Program-made: the position numbers and the translations under genes | The notes under the pieces: model-generated | What the model was told of the DNA's origin: nothing | Seen by the model: only the letters and a program-made list of their open reading frames with translations | Database searches by the model: none | From: Sphingomonas sp. JUb134 | Lineage (GTDB): Bacteria > Pseudomonadota > Alphaproteobacteria > Sphingomonadales > Sphingomonadaceae | NCBI RefSeq assembly: GCF_004341505.2 | Contig: NZ_SLYP02000001.1 | Location: forward strand, 3,186,501-3,250,500 | Length of the DNA stretch: 64,000 bases | Direction of reading: 5' to 3' | Part shown: positions 1-9,094 of the stretch, in pieces | Layout: each line of letters begins with the position of its first letter | How positions within the stretch are numbered: the first letter of the stretch is position 1

Positions 1-510
1 CTCACCGGCCTGCCGCTGGTCGCCGCCGCCGCCGGCATCGCCGCGCCCGCCCAGGCGCAGACGCTCGAGCTGTCGATCACCATCCCGCGCCTGTCGGTCG
101 CCGAATATCACAAGCCCTATGTGGCCGTGTGGCTGGAGAAGGAGGGCGGCGGCGCCCGCACCCTGGCGGTCTGGTACGACCATGACATGAAGAATGGCGA
201 GGGCACCAAATGGCTGCGCGACGTGCGCCAATGGTGGCGCGCCTCCGGCCGCAGCATGTCCTTCCCCGCCGATGGCGTGACCGGCGCCACCCGCGCGCCC
301 GGCACGCACAAGCTCAGCTTCTCCGCGGGCAAGGGCCCGCTCGGCCAGCTCGGCCCGGCCAAATACACGCTGGTGGTAGAGGCGGCGCGCGAAGTCGGCG
401 GCCGCGAGCTGCTGCGCCTGCCCTTCGCGTGGCCGCCGGCCGGCGGCGGCACCGCCCGCGCCGCGGGGACCAGCGAATTGGGCGCGGTGACGCTCACCGT
501 CCGCCGCTGA
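1..510 (+). CDS. DUF2271 protein with flavinylation motif (5' end missing)
   Basis: The frame is open from the first base, so the start lies upstream. The visible product (169 residues) begins inside a signal peptide that ends in an A-Q-A type cleavage site near residue 19, so the protein is exported. The rest matches the DUF2271 family, small periplasmic proteins found in iron-uptake clusters. At 271-291 it encodes D-G-V-T-G-A-T, which fits the Dxx(S/T)GA(T/S) motif where ApbE attaches FMN to a Thr or Ser. DUF4198 and ApbE genes follow on the same strand. I infer a periplasmic flavoprotein electron carrier. The family call is firm; the flavinylation is a motif match only. Confidence 0.85.
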   Translation, partial: LTGLPLVAAAAGIAAPAQAQTLELSITIPRLSVAEYHKPYVAVWLEKEGGGARTLAVWYDHDMKNGEGTKWLRDVRQWWRASGRSMSFPADGVTGATRAPGTHKLSFSAGKGPLGQLGPAKYTLVVEAAREVGGRELLRLPFAWPPAGGGTARAAGTSELGAVTLTVRR

Positions 511-533
511 CACCATTGGGAGGAACCAGAATC

Positions 534-1376
534 ATGTTTCGCAATCGCCTGCTTGCCGCCGCCACGGCCGTCGCCGTGCTGCTTCCCGTCACTGCGGGCG
601 CACACCGCCAGTGGATGCTGCCGTCGACCACCATCGTGTCGGGCGACGACGCCTGGGTGACGGTCGACGCCGCCATCTCCAACGACCTCTTCTATTTCGA
701 GCATTTCCCGATGCGCACGCCGCCTGCCGTCACGCAGCCGGATGGCAGCGCGGGCAAGATCGAGAATTGGAACACCAGCCGCTACCGCAGCACCTTCGAC
801 GTCCATCTGACGCAAAAGGGCACGTACAAGATCGCTGCCGTCTCGGACGGGGTGATGGGCAGCTACAAGCTCAACGGCCAGGAACAGCGGCTGCCGCGCG
901 GCCTCACCGCCGACAAGCTCGCCGCCGCCATCCCGGCAGGCGCGACCGACGTGCGCACCACTGCCAGCACCAGCCGCAACGAGATCTTCGTGACCTCGGG
1001 CGCGCCCACCACCACCGTGTTCAAGACCACCGGCAAGGGTCTGGAGCTGGTGCCGGTGACGCACCCCAACGATCTCGTCTCGGGGGAGGCGGCGACCTTC
1101 CAGTTCCTGCTCGACGGCAAGCCCGCCGCCGGCCTTCCCGTCACGGTGATCCCGGGCGGCATCCGCTATCGCGACGCGCTTAAGCAGATGGACCTCAAGA
1201 CCGGCGCCGATGGCAAGGTCAGCATCACCTGGCCGGAGCCGGGCATGTACTGGCTGAACGTCTCCACCGGCGGCGGCCGCGGCGAAGCAGGCGCCGCGCA
1301 AGGGGCGGCTCCCAAGGCTCCGCCGCCCGCCCGTCGCGCCGCCTATATCGCGACGCTCGAGGTGCTGGCGCCCTGA
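534..1376 (+). CDS. DUF4198 domain-containing exported protein
   Basis: The 280-residue product has an N-terminal signal peptide (about residues 1-23, ending V-T-A-G-A) followed directly by H-R-Q-W, the usual start of a mature DUF4198 protein. The family is periplasmic and is often found beside TonB receptors and metal-uptake genes; its biochemical role is not settled. The C-terminal third (GVPVTVIPGG-like beta strands, then a GMYWL strand) looks like an Ig/carbohydrate-binding type beta fold. The ATG at 534 follows a GGAGG site in the gap after the DUF2271 gene. An Ala/Gly/Pro-rich linker lies near residues 250-270. Probable partner of the flavoprotein and ApbE; exact role unknown. Confidence 0.85.
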   Translation: MFRNRLLAAATAVAVLLPVTAGAHRQWMLPSTTIVSGDDAWVTVDAAISNDLFYFEHFPMRTPPAVTQPDGSAGKIENWNTSRYRSTFDVHLTQKGTYKIAAVSDGVMGSYKLNGQEQRLPRGLTADKLAAAIPAGATDVRTTASTSRNEIFVTSGAPTTTVFKTTGKGLELVPVTHPNDLVSGEAATFQFLLDGKPAAGLPVTVIPGGIRYRDALKQMDLKTGADGKVSITWPEPGMYWLNVSTGGGRGEAGAAQGAAPKAPPPARRAAYIATLEVLAP

Positions 1377-1471
1377 CGCACACGCGCATCGCCATCCCCT
1401 CGGTTCCGGGTCCGGCCGCCTTTGCGCGCCGCGACCCGGCGGCCGGCATCACGACGGTCGCCGGCGAGGCG

Positions 1472-2371
1472 ATGGGCACCAGCTGGGCGGCCAAGATCGT
1501 CGGCGGCGACCCGCAGGCGGCCCGCGCCATCGCCGGCCGGGTGCTCGGGCAGGTCATCGCCGACATGAGCCACTGGGACCCGGGCTCCGCCCTCTCCCGG
1601 CTCAACCGCGCACCGATCGGCAGCTGGCAACGCCTGCCCCCGGCGCTCGCCACCGTGCTCGCCAGCGCCTGGCGGGTGGCAGGGGCAAGCGGCGGCGCCT
1701 TCGACCCCACGATCGGCGCCTTGACGGACCTCTGGGGGTTCGGCCCCTCCGGGCCGCGCACGTCCCCTCCCCCAGCCGAGGCGATCGAGGTGGCGCATGC
1801 GGCTGCCGGCCTCGACGCGTTCGAGCTCGATCCGCTGCTGCTGCGCGCCCGCCGCTTGCGGGACGCGCGTCTCGACCTCTCCGGCATCGCCAAGGGCTAT
1901 GCCGTCGATGCGCTCGCCGCTGCCCTCGAAGCAGCCGGGCACCGCGACCTGCTGGTCGAGATCGGCGGCGAGTTCGTCGGCCGCGGCCTGCGCCCGGACG
2001 GCCAGCCCTGGTGGGTCGATGTGGAGCCGCTTCCCGCAACCGCGCTCCCGCCGCTGCGCATCGCCGCGCACGACGTCGCCATCGCCACCTCCGGCGACTA
2101 TCGCCGCAGCTTCACCAGCGGCCGCCGCCGCTACGCCCACACACTCGATCCGCGCACCGGCCGCCCGATCGTGCACGGCACCGCCTCGGTGACGGTGCTC
2201 GCCGCCGACTGCATGCACGCGGACGCCTGGGCGACGGTGCTCACCGTCCTCCCTCCCGAGGAAGCACGCAGCTGGGCAACGGAGCACGCCCTCGCCGCCC
2301 GCACCGTGGTGCGCACCGAGCGCGGTTTGGTGGAATGGCTGTCGCCTGCGCTCCAGGCGATGCTCGGCTAA
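1472..2371 (+). CDS. apbE: FAD:protein FMN transferase (ApbE family)
   Basis: ApbE moves FMN from FAD onto a Thr/Ser of a target flavoprotein. The family motifs are visible in order: MGTSW at the N-terminus, S-R-L-N, GGAFDPTIG, the DLSGIAKGYAVD block, IGGE, ATSGDYRR, H-T-L-D-P-R-T-G and the metal-binding A-D-A-W-A-T. The likely substrate is the DUF2271 protein two genes upstream. ATG 1472 is the first canonical start, but the frame is open back to the DUF4198 stop and the preceding residues (R-I-A-I-P to V-A-G-E-A) look like a real N-terminus without an ATG, GTG or TTG. No signal peptide is seen, although many ApbE proteins are exported. Confidence 0.9.
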   Translation: MGTSWAAKIVGGDPQAARAIAGRVLGQVIADMSHWDPGSALSRLNRAPIGSWQRLPPALATVLASAWRVAGASGGAFDPTIGALTDLWGFGPSGPRTSPPPAEAIEVAHAAAGLDAFELDPLLLRARRLRDARLDLSGIAKGYAVDALAAALEAAGHRDLLVEIGGEFVGRGLRPDGQPWWVDVEPLPATALPPLRIAAHDVAIATSGDYRRSFTSGRRRYAHTLDPRTGRPIVHGTASVTVLAADCMHADAWATVLTVLPPEEARSWATEHALAARTVVRTERGLVEWLSPALQAMLG

Positions 2372-2379
2372 GCCGTTCG

Positions 2380-2544
2380 TCAGCGCCGCTGCGCGCGCAT
2401 CGCCCAGCCGACCGCGACCACCGGCACCGCGAGCGCAATCCACGACAGCACGTCGCGCACGCCGTCGCCGGTCAGCGCGCTCACCAGCCCCACCACCGAC
2501 AGGAGTGCGATCAGCGTCGGCAGCGCAAAGGTCGAGCGGATCAT
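2380..2544 (-). CDS. Small membrane protein, 54 residues
   Basis: The ATG overlaps the stop of the upstream PepSY gene by four bases (ATGA), so the two are translationally coupled. The product has two hydrophobic stretches (about residues 6-24 and 32-48) separated by a short T-G-D-G-V-R-D turn and ends in basic residues, so it should be a two-helix inner-membrane hairpin. No known family is recognised. It probably accompanies the PepSY membrane protein in the iron module, for example as a small subunit. The gene converges on apbE with only eight bases between the stops. Confidence 0.6.
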   Translation of the reverse strand: MIRSTFALPTLIALLSVVGLVSALTGDGVRDVLSWIALAVPVVAVGWAMRAQRR

Positions 2545-3707
2545 TCCGCCGGCACCCATTCGCCGCCGCTCTCCACCTCGCGCACCCGCGCCGGCAGCGG
2601 CGCCCGGCGCTTGCCGAGCCACAGGTACAGCCCCGATCCCAGGATCACGATCGTGAACAGGTCGAGCACCGCCCACAGGATCTTGAGCGGCAACGCGCCA
2701 TAATCGCCGAAGTGCAGCGGCTGCGACAGCAGCAGCGCCTGGCCATACCAGGGCAGCGGCCGCACGTCCGTCAGCCGGCCGGTCTCGGCATCGATCAGCG
2801 CCGGCGTCAGCAGCCGCTCGGTGAGCGGCGTATCGCCCTGCAGGAACACGGCATAGTGATGCTTGCTGCTGAAACCACCGCCCGGAAAGGCGATGAACTG
2901 CGGGTTATTGCCAGGACGCGCCCGTCGCGCCTCCGCCATCGCGACGTCGAGCGAGCCATAGCGCGACACTGGCAGCGCCGGCCTTCCGGCATAGGCCCGC
3001 GTCATCTCGGCCAGCTCGTTCGCCTGCCACATCTGCATGATCGGCGTCGCCAGCGCGTTGACGACGCCCGTCAGCCCCACCACCAGCATCCAGGCAAGCG
3101 CCACGATGCCGAGCAGATTGTGGGTGTCCAGCCACTTCAGCCGCCGGCTGCGCGAGGTGCGCAGCGTCCCGAAGTCCAGCTTGCGCATGAACGGCGCATA
3201 GAGAACCACGCCCGACACGATCGAGGCGACGAACACGACGCCCATCGCCCCCAGGAACAGCATCCCCGGCAGCCCCAGGAACATGTCGGTGTGCAGCTGG
3301 AGCAGGAAGTGCATGACGCCCTCTTCCGACGCGACCTCCGCAAGCTCTCCGGTCGCGCGGTTGTAGATCTGCATCGTCATCTCGGCCGCGGGCGCATCGG
3401 GGCGCGGGCCGGTGGTGATGGTCATCTGCGGACGCTCGTTGTCGAACGCCATGAACAGCGGCACCTCGCCCGGACGCGCAGCCAGCGCCTTGGCGAGCAT
3501 GGTGTCGAGCGGCAGCAGCCCCGGCCCCTCGCCCGACGATCCCTGCCCCGTCATGCCCGCGGCCACGTCGCCGCCGCTCAACCGGTCGATCTCGTCATGG
3601 AAGATCAGCGGCAGGCCGGTCACGCACAGCATCAGCAGGAACGCCGTGCAGACGATGCTGGTCCATTTGTGCACCAGGTACCAGGCGCGGACGGTCGCCC
3701 GCGTCAC
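2541..3707 (-). CDS. PepSY-associated TM helix protein
   Basis: The 388-residue protein has the PepSY_TM layout: TM1 near residues 12-34 (after the motif Y-L-V-H-K-W), a periplasmic PepSY region, TM2 near 145-170, TM3 near 195-218 and a last TM near 342-368. Histidines sit next to the helices (L-V-H-K-W, D-T-H-N-L-L-G) and could bind heme, as suggested for related membrane reductases. PepSY_TM proteins often accompany siderophore receptors and are thought to help reduce or release iron. The gene lies between the PKHD hydroxylase and a coupled small membrane protein. Role in electron transfer to the flavoprotein is inference. Confidence 0.88.
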   Translation of the reverse strand: MTRATVRAWYLVHKWTSIVCTAFLLMLCVTGLPLIFHDEIDRLSGGDVAAGMTGQGSSGEGPGLLPLDTMLAKALAARPGEVPLFMAFDNERPQMTITTGPRPDAPAAEMTMQIYNRATGELAEVASEEGVMHFLLQLHTDMFLGLPGMLFLGAMGVVFVASIVSGVVLYAPFMRKLDFGTLRTSRSRRLKWLDTHNLLGIVALAWMLVVGLTGVVNALATPIMQMWQANELAEMTRAYAGRPALPVSRYGSLDVAMAEARRARPGNNPQFIAFPGGGFSSKHHYAVFLQGDTPLTERLLTPALIDAETGRLTDVRPLPWYGQALLLSQPLHFGDYGALPLKILWAVLDLFTIVILGSGLYLWLGKRRAPLPARVREVESGGEWVPAE

Positions 3708-3788
3708 GGTCGCAGCTCCGGATGGTCTCTCGCCGGCATGGCGCGGGCATAGGGCAGGCAGAAGTTGCGAACAAGTCGCAACTGGTGC

Positions 3789-4472
3789 TCAGACCTCCGC
3801 CCAGCGCCGCAGCAGGTTGTGATAGACGCCGGTCAGCTCGATTACCGAGCGATCGGCATGGCCCAGTTCGCCGGCAAGCCGCTGCACCGACTGGTCGAGC
3901 TCGAACAGGATCCGGCGCTCGCCATCGTCGCGCACCATCGACTGCATCCAGAAGAAGGACGCGACCCGCCGCCCGCGCATCACCGGCTCCACGCGGTGCA
4001 GGCTGGAGGCGGGATAGAGGATCATGTGGCCGGCCGGCAGCTTGACGCTCTGCACGCCGAACTGCCCCTCGATCACCAGCTCGCCGCCGTCGTACGCAGC
4101 CGGGTCCTCCAGAAACAGCGTCGCCGAAAGATCGCTGCGGATGCGGAAATCGGTGCCGCGCTGGATGCGCACGGCGTTGTCGACGTGCGCGCCAAAGGTC
4201 TGGCCGACGCCATAGCGGTTGAACAGCGGCGGAAACACCTTGGCCGGCAGCGCCGCCGCCACGAACAACGGCGTGCGGCCCAGCGCGTCCAGGATCATGC
4301 CGCCCGCTTCCTTTGCGGCCGCCGACGCTTCCGGCAGTTGCTCGTTGCGCTTGGCGAGCGCCGACTGGTGGCCGGAGGTGACGTTGCCGTCCACCCATTC
4401 GGCCGCGTCGATGATCCCCCGCAGCCGCCGGACGGCAGCGGCATCGAGCACCTCGGGAATGGCGATCAGCAT
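3789..4472 (-). CDS. PKHD-type Fe(II)/2-oxoglutarate hydroxylase (YbiX/PiuC family)
   Basis: The 227-residue protein is full length for the PKHD-type family. The iron ligands are visible as H96 and D98 (in F-G-A-H-V-D) and H159 (in L-H-R-V-E-P), with R169 placed to bind 2-oxoglutarate. It also has the conserved N-terminal W-V-D-G and T-S-G-H-Q motifs. Members of this family (PiuC, YbiX) are encoded next to TonB siderophore receptors and are iron regulated; the substrate is unknown. Here it lies 63 bases downstream of the receptor and about 80 bases upstream of the PepSY gene, so the three are probably one transcript. Confidence 0.92.
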   Translation of the reverse strand: MLIAIPEVLDAAAVRRLRGIIDAAEWVDGNVTSGHQSALAKRNEQLPEASAAAKEAGGMILDALGRTPLFVAAALPAKVFPPLFNRYGVGQTFGAHVDNAVRIQRGTDFRIRSDLSATLFLEDPAAYDGGELVIEGQFGVQSVKLPAGHMILYPASSLHRVEPVMRGRRVASFFWMQSMVRDDGERRILFELDQSVQRLAGELGHADRSVIELTGVYHNLLRRWAEV

Positions 4473-4535
4473 GGCGGCGGCTTTCTCTTGCGGGTTGGCC
4501 GCGGCACTCTTTGGAGCACCGCGGCCGAGTCTTGC

Positions 4536-6932
4536 TTACATGCGGTAGCTGAGCGTCAGCACCGCAGAGCGTGCTTCGCCCGGCGTCGCCCAGCCCACGC
4601 CTGTCGAGGCGTTGTTGCGCACGCGGGTGTAATATTCCGTGTCGCCCACGTTCTTGACGTTCAGCTGCGCGGAGAAGTTCGGCGTGAAGTCGTACGCCAG
4701 ATAGGCGTTGTGCACGAGATAGTCGTCGACCTTGTACAGCACGGTGGCGGCGTCCGGCGTGCTGTTGCTGAGGTAGAAGCTGCCCTGATAGGTCAGCCCA
4801 TAGCCCAGCTGCAGCCCGAACGGCAGGCGATAGGTGGTGAACAGGCTGCCGGAATGCTCGGGCGTGTTGGTGAGCGGATTGCCCCGCTGCGGGTCGATCG
4901 TGCCGGGGGGCGAGTTGCGGGCGATGCTGCGCAGCACCTCGCTGTCGAGATAGGTGTAGTTGGCGGTGATCGTCCAAGCGGGCGTGATCCGGCCTACCGC
5001 GCCCAGCGCGATCCCGTCGACCCGCGACTTGCCGTCGAGCTGCTGCTCGGGGATCGTCGGATCACCCGTCGCCACCTTGTACTGGTCGCGCTCGTTGCGG
5101 AAGAGGGCCGCGGTCAGCAGCAGGCGCCCGTCCGACAGCTCCGCCTTGGCGCCGATCTCGTAGTTTTTGGCGCTCTCCGGCTTCACGTTGCAGGTGGCTT
5201 CGGTGCACGAGCCGTTGACCGAGGTCTTCGACGGCGTCTCCGAATTGCCGTAGGCGGCATAGAGGCTGACCGCCTCGACCGGCTTGTAGACCGCGCCGAT
5301 GCGGTACGAGAACAGATTGTCCTTGTTGTCGAGGCGCTCGCCCGGCGTGACCGTGCCCAGCGGCAGCGCGCCGGTGCTCGTCGCCTGCACGACGTCGCTG
5401 CGGTTCCAGCCCTTGTTGTGCTCGTAGCGGACCCCGCCGTTGATCTCGAAGTGATCCGAGAACTTGATCGCGTCGAAGAAGTAAGCGGCGTAGTTCTCCA
5501 GCACCCCGGTCTGGCGCGCGCTGGGGATGAAGTTCACCGGCCCGTCGTAGACGTTGTTGCCATAGGTGAAGCCGGCGGGTCCGGTCACCACGTCGTTCGG
5601 GTTGCCGATCGACATCAGCGGCAGGCTGGTGAACGGCGTCGATCCGTCCGAATTGCGCAGCGAATTGCCGCTCGACAGGAAGAACTTCTCCCAGCTGACC
5701 GCCGCACCCAGGGTGATGGTGTGCTCGATGCCCCCGGTGTCCACCACCGCGCGCAGGTCGATCTGGTTGAACCCCAGCTGGTTGCGGGTGTCGCGCGTGT
5801 TCCCGCGCGGGCCGGACGGCAGGTAAAAGCCCGCCGGCGCCACAACTTGGCCCTGGGTATTCGTACAGGGCGCCCCCACGGCGGTCAGGTTATCTGCCAG
5901 GCAGAACGTCCCCTGCGGCGGATCGACCAGCGTCAGCTGGCGCACGTCCTGCCAGCGGGTCAGGTTGCGGATGCTCACCCGGTCGCTGAACTCGTGCTCG
6001 AACGTCGCGGTGAACTGGTCGACGTTGCTTTCCTGCGTGTCGATGTTGCGGAAGCCGTAATAGCTGCTGCGGTCGACGCCCGGCAGCGGCCCGTCGTTCG
6101 TCGCGTTGATGTAATAGGGAACGCCATATTGCGGGATGTTCTCGTCCTCCTGGTGGAGGTACTGGAAGGTCAGCCGCGTCGGCCCCTCGATCCCGATCGT
6201 CACCGACGGCGCCAGGCCCCAGCGGCGGTAGTTCTCCACGTCGCGGCCCGGCACGTCGTTCTTGTGCGCCATCGCGTTCAGCCGCACCGCGACCAGGTCG
6301 CTGACCCGGACGTTGGTGTCCACGGTGCCGCGGTAATAGTCGTCGGTGCCGATGCCGCCGGTCACCACCGTGCGGTCGATCGCCAGCGGGCGCTTGGTCA
6401 CCAGGTTGATCGACCCGCCGACCGAACCCGATCCGGCATAAACAGAGTTGGCGCCGTTCACGACCTCCAGCTGTTCCAGGTTGAACGAGTCCGTGCGGGT
6501 GTATTGCGCGCTGTCGCGCACCCCGTCCTGAGTGATGTCGCTGTTGGCCGAATAGCCGCGCAGGTTGATCGCGTCGCCAAAGCCGGCGCCGCCCTCACCC
6601 GCGCCAAAGGTGATGCCCGGCACCGTCGTCAGCACGTCGCGCAGCGTCAGCAGGTTCTGCTGCTCGATGGTCTCGTTGGTGATCACCGTCACGGTCTGCG
6701 GCATGTCGCGGACCTTGCGGGTGTTCTTCGGGCTCTCCTGGCGCGGCGAATAGACCTCGCCGGTCACCACCACCTCGTCGGTGCGCAGGATCTGGTCGTC
6801 CGGCTCGGTCGTACCATGCTTCACGACCGGATCCGCAGGAGCGGCGGCAGCCGGGCTGGAGGCAATGAAGCCGACGCAGGAAAGCGCCAGGAAGGTCGCG
6901 CCAGGTGTCCGGGCAGCGATGTGCTGTTTCAA
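4536..6932 (-). CDS. TonB-dependent siderophore receptor
   Basis: Outer-membrane receptor of about 798 residues. After a signal peptide (ending P-A-A-A-A) it has a TonB box-like D-E-V-V-V-T-G, a plug domain (M-P-Q-T-V-T-V-I onward, then L-R-G-Y and the N-G-A-N-S-V-Y-A-G block typical of siderophore receptors) and a 22-strand type barrel ending S-Y-R-M. I place the start at the TTG at 6932 because a GGGGGGAA ribosome site lies six bases upstream; the only earlier option, a TTG at 6992, falls inside a -35-like TTGACT. Likely iron regulated. PKHD and PepSY genes follow. Confidence 0.93.
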   Translation of the reverse strand: MKQHIAARTPGATFLALSCVGFIASSPAAAAPADPVVKHGTTEPDDQILRTDEVVVTGEVYSPRQESPKNTRKVRDMPQTVTVITNETIEQQNLLTLRDVLTTVPGITFGAGEGGAGFGDAINLRGYSANSDITQDGVRDSAQYTRTDSFNLEQLEVVNGANSVYAGSGSVGGSINLVTKRPLAIDRTVVTGGIGTDDYYRGTVDTNVRVSDLVAVRLNAMAHKNDVPGRDVENYRRWGLAPSVTIGIEGPTRLTFQYLHQEDENIPQYGVPYYINATNDGPLPGVDRSSYYGFRNIDTQESNVDQFTATFEHEFSDRVSIRNLTRWQDVRQLTLVDPPQGTFCLADNLTAVGAPCTNTQGQVVAPAGFYLPSGPRGNTRDTRNQLGFNQIDLRAVVDTGGIEHTITLGAAVSWEKFFLSSGNSLRNSDGSTPFTSLPLMSIGNPNDVVTGPAGFTYGNNVYDGPVNFIPSARQTGVLENYAAYFFDAIKFSDHFEINGGVRYEHNKGWNRSDVVQATSTGALPLGTVTPGERLDNKDNLFSYRIGAVYKPVEAVSLYAAYGNSETPSKTSVNGSCTEATCNVKPESAKNYEIGAKAELSDGRLLLTAALFRNERDQYKVATGDPTIPEQQLDGKSRVDGIALGAVGRITPAWTITANYTYLDSEVLRSIARNSPPGTIDPQRGNPLTNTPEHSGSLFTTYRLPFGLQLGYGLTYQGSFYLSNSTPDAATVLYKVDDYLVHNAYLAYDFTPNFSAQLNVKNVGDTEYYTRVRNNASTGVGWATPGEARSAVLTLSYRM

Positions 6933-6963
6933 GAAATTTCCCCCCAATGCAGTTGTCGCAGCA

Positions 6964-7013
6964 CTGCTATTGCGAGGAGTTTGCAGAGTCAACGCTATTG
7001 CGAGTGACTATCA
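6964..7013 (-). promoter_or_regulatory. Candidate promoter and Fur-type site for the TonB receptor
   Basis: On the minus strand TTGACT (6992-6987) could be a -35 box, with TAGCAG (6969-6964) as a weak -10 after 17 bases. Just upstream, read on the plus strand, TTGCGAGTGACTATCA (6998-7013) resembles Fur boxes of the TTGCGAATGATTATCA kind. An 11-base direct repeat GCTATTGCGAG occurs at 6966-6976 and 6994-7004, 28 bases apart, flanking the putative -35. The site overlaps the last codons of the ribbon-helix-helix gene. Confidence 0.4.
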
Positions 7014-7268
7014 GCTTTGTATCAAGATGTCGCTGAGTAGCCAGGAGCGCAGCGCACTGGCGAGGTTGGGCGGATCGTCGGACTGGATGCGGGCGGCGTC
7101 GATGGCGGCGATCAGCGCGTTGAGCGGCAGCGCACGCGCCGCCGCCGCCCGTTCCAGCGTCTGCCAGAACAGCGGCTCGAGGCTGATGGAGGTCTGGTGC
7201 CCGGCGATCGTCACCGATCGCTTGACCGGCCCGGCGAAGCCGCCCGCCGGCGGCTCCACGTCCTTCAC
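7011..7268 (-). CDS. Ribbon-helix-helix domain protein
   Basis: The 85-residue protein matches the short ribbon-helix-helix family common in Alphaproteobacteria: a beta strand ([15 protein letters not shown]), then two helices ([12 protein letters not shown] and [11 protein letters not shown]). Such proteins bind DNA as dimers. The start overlaps the stop of cobT by four bases (ATGA), so it is made with the cobaltochelatase subunit. Whether it regulates cob genes, its own operon, or the TonB receptor starting just downstream is not known. Confidence 0.8.
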   Translation of the reverse strand: MKDVEPPAGGFAGPVKRSVTIAGHQTSISLEPLFWQTLERAAAARALPLNALIAAIDAARIQSDDPPNLASALRSWLLSDILIQS

Positions 7269-9094
7269 GGCGTGTCGAACAGGGCGGCGAGCTGGTCGAT
7301 CATCGTGCCGGCAAGCTGCTCGGCATCCATGATCGTCACCGCGCGCGAATACCAGCGGGTCACGTCATGGCCGATGCCGATCGCCACCAGCTCGACGGGC
7401 GACCGCCCCTCGATCCAGCCGATCACCTGCCGCAGGTGCTTTTCCAGATAGCTGCCCGAGTTCACCGACAGGGTGGAATCGTCCACCGGCGCGCCGTCGG
7501 AGATGACCATCAGCACCTTGCGGTCCTCCGGCCGGGCGATCAGCCGCCCGTGCGCCCACAGCAGCGCCTCGCCGTCGATATTCTCCTTGAGAAGCCCCTC
7601 ACGCATCATCAGGCCCAGCGCCTTCTTGGCGCGGCGCCACGGCTCGTCGGCCTGCTTGTAGACGATGTGGCGAACGTCGTTCAGGCGGCCGGGCTGCGGC
7701 GGGCGCCCTGCCGCCAGCCACGCCTCGCGCGACTGGCCGCCCTTCCAGGCACGCGTCGTGAAGCCCAGCACCTCGACCTTGACGCCCACCCGCTCCAGCG
7801 TGCGCGCCAGGATGTCGGCACTGATCGCCGCGATCGATATCGGCCGCCCGCGCATCGATCCCGAATTGTCGATCAGCAGCGTCACCACCGTGTCGCGGAA
7901 CTCGGCCTCGCGCTCGATCTTGTACGACAGCGACTGGCCGGGGTTGATGACGACGCGCGCCAGCCGAGCGGCGTCGAGCATCCCCTCTTCCTGGTCGAAG
8001 TCCCAGCTGCGCGACTGCTGCGCCATCAGCCGTCGCTGGAGCCGGTTGGCCAGCTTGGTCACCACGCCCTGCAGCTGGATCAGCTGCTGGTCCAGATAGG
8101 CGCGCAGCCGATCGAGCTCGTCGGAGTCGCACAGCTCGGTTGCCGCCACCACTTCGTCGAACGCGGTCGTGAACGCCTTGTAGTCGAACTGCGCCGGCTG
8201 GTCGGACCAGTTGCGGTTCGGGCGCACCGGCATCATGCCCTCGCCCTCGTCGCCGGGCTCGCCCTCGCCATCCTCGGCCGCGTCGTCGTACCGTTCCTCG
8301 CCCTCGCCGCCTGCGTCCTGGTCGCGCCGGTCCTCTCCGCGCGCCTCTACCTCGCCCTCGCCGCCAGGCTGCTCCTCGGCCTCACCGTCGTCGCCCTCGT
8401 CCTGCGACTGATCCTCGGTGCTCTCGTCTTCCTCGCCGCCCTCGTCGCTGTCCTCGGGCTCCACCTCGCCCTGCACCAGTTCCAGGCCCTCGAGCATGCG
8501 CGTGGTCGCACGCGCGAACGCCGCTTGGTCGCCCACGCTCGCCGCCAGCGCATCGAGCGCCTCGCCGGCCCGCTCCTTGATCCAATCATGCACCAGCGCC
8601 ATGCCCGGGGCCACCGACGCCGGCGGCAGCTTGCCCGTCAGCCGCTCGCGCACCATCAGGCCCACCGCAGTCGACAGCGGCACCTCGGCTCGGGTGCGCG
8701 CCCGCGCGAGCGGATCGGAACGCAACCGCATCGCCAGCGCCTGGTCCAGGTTGTCGGCGATGCCCGCATAGCCCTCGGACCCCAGTGCCTCGACGCGTGC
8801 GGTCTCCGCCGCATCGAACACCGCGCGCGCGACCGCATCGGCAGGGGCGTTGCGCGCATGCAGCGCATGGTCGTGCAGCCGCATGCGGAGCGCGAAGCCG
8901 TCGGCAAAGCCGCGCGCCTCCGCCACCTGCTCGGGCGGCAGCGCGCGTGCGGGCATCGGCACCTTGATGTGCCGACCGGATGCCGCGGGCGCATCGGCGG
9001 TGAAGCCAAGCTCCACCTCCGCATCGCCCGAAAGCGCGCGCGCGGTGCCCCGCAGTGCGTCGCGGAACTGGTCGAGAAGCGTGTCCGTCGCCAT
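7265..9094 (-). CDS. cobT: Cobaltochelatase subunit CobT
   Basis: CobT works with CobS (AAA+ ATPase) and CobN to insert cobalt into hydrogenobyrinate diamide in aerobic cobalamin synthesis. The 609-residue product has the CobT layout: an N-terminal helical domain, a long acidic Glu/Asp-rich linker near residues 210-300, and a C-terminal von Willebrand A domain with the MIDAS motif D-N-S-G-S-M-R-G. The ATG at 9094 shares a base with the vapC stop (TAATG), so a toxin-antitoxin pair sits directly in front of it. An extension back to 9235 would run through vapC in another frame and is rejected. Confidence 0.93.
   Translation of the reverse strand: MATDTLLDQFRDALRGTARALSGDAEVELGFTADAPAASGRHIKVPMPARALPPEQVAEARGFADGFALRMRLHDHALHARNAPADAVARAVFDAAETARVEALGSEGYAGIADNLDQALAMRLRSDPLARARTRAEVPLSTAVGLMVRERLTGKLPPASVAPGMALVHDWIKERAGEALDALAASVGDQAAFARATTRMLEGLELVQGEVEPEDSDEGGEEDESTEDQSQDEGDDGEAEEQPGGEGEVEARGEDRRDQDAGGEGEERYDDAAEDGEGEPGDEGEGMMPVRPNRNWSDQPAQFDYKAFTTAFDEVVAATELCDSDELDRLRAYLDQQLIQLQGVVTKLANRLQRRLMAQQSRSWDFDQEEGMLDAARLARVVINPGQSLSYKIEREAEFRDTVVTLLIDNSGSMRGRPISIAAISADILARTLERVGVKVEVLGFTTRAWKGGQSREAWLAAGRPPQPGRLNDVRHIVYKQADEPWRRAKKALGLMMREGLLKENIDGEALLWAHGRLIARPEDRKVLMVISDGAPVDDSTLSVNSGSYLEKHLRQVIGWIEGRSPVELVAIGIGHDVTRWYSRAVTIMDAEQLAGTMIDQLAALFDTP

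Noticed and set aside
3765..7007. Very long open frame on the plus strand
   Set aside because: It lies opposite the PKHD and receptor genes, is rich in Arg, His and Gly as expected from antisense of GC-rich DNA, and has no recognisable domain.
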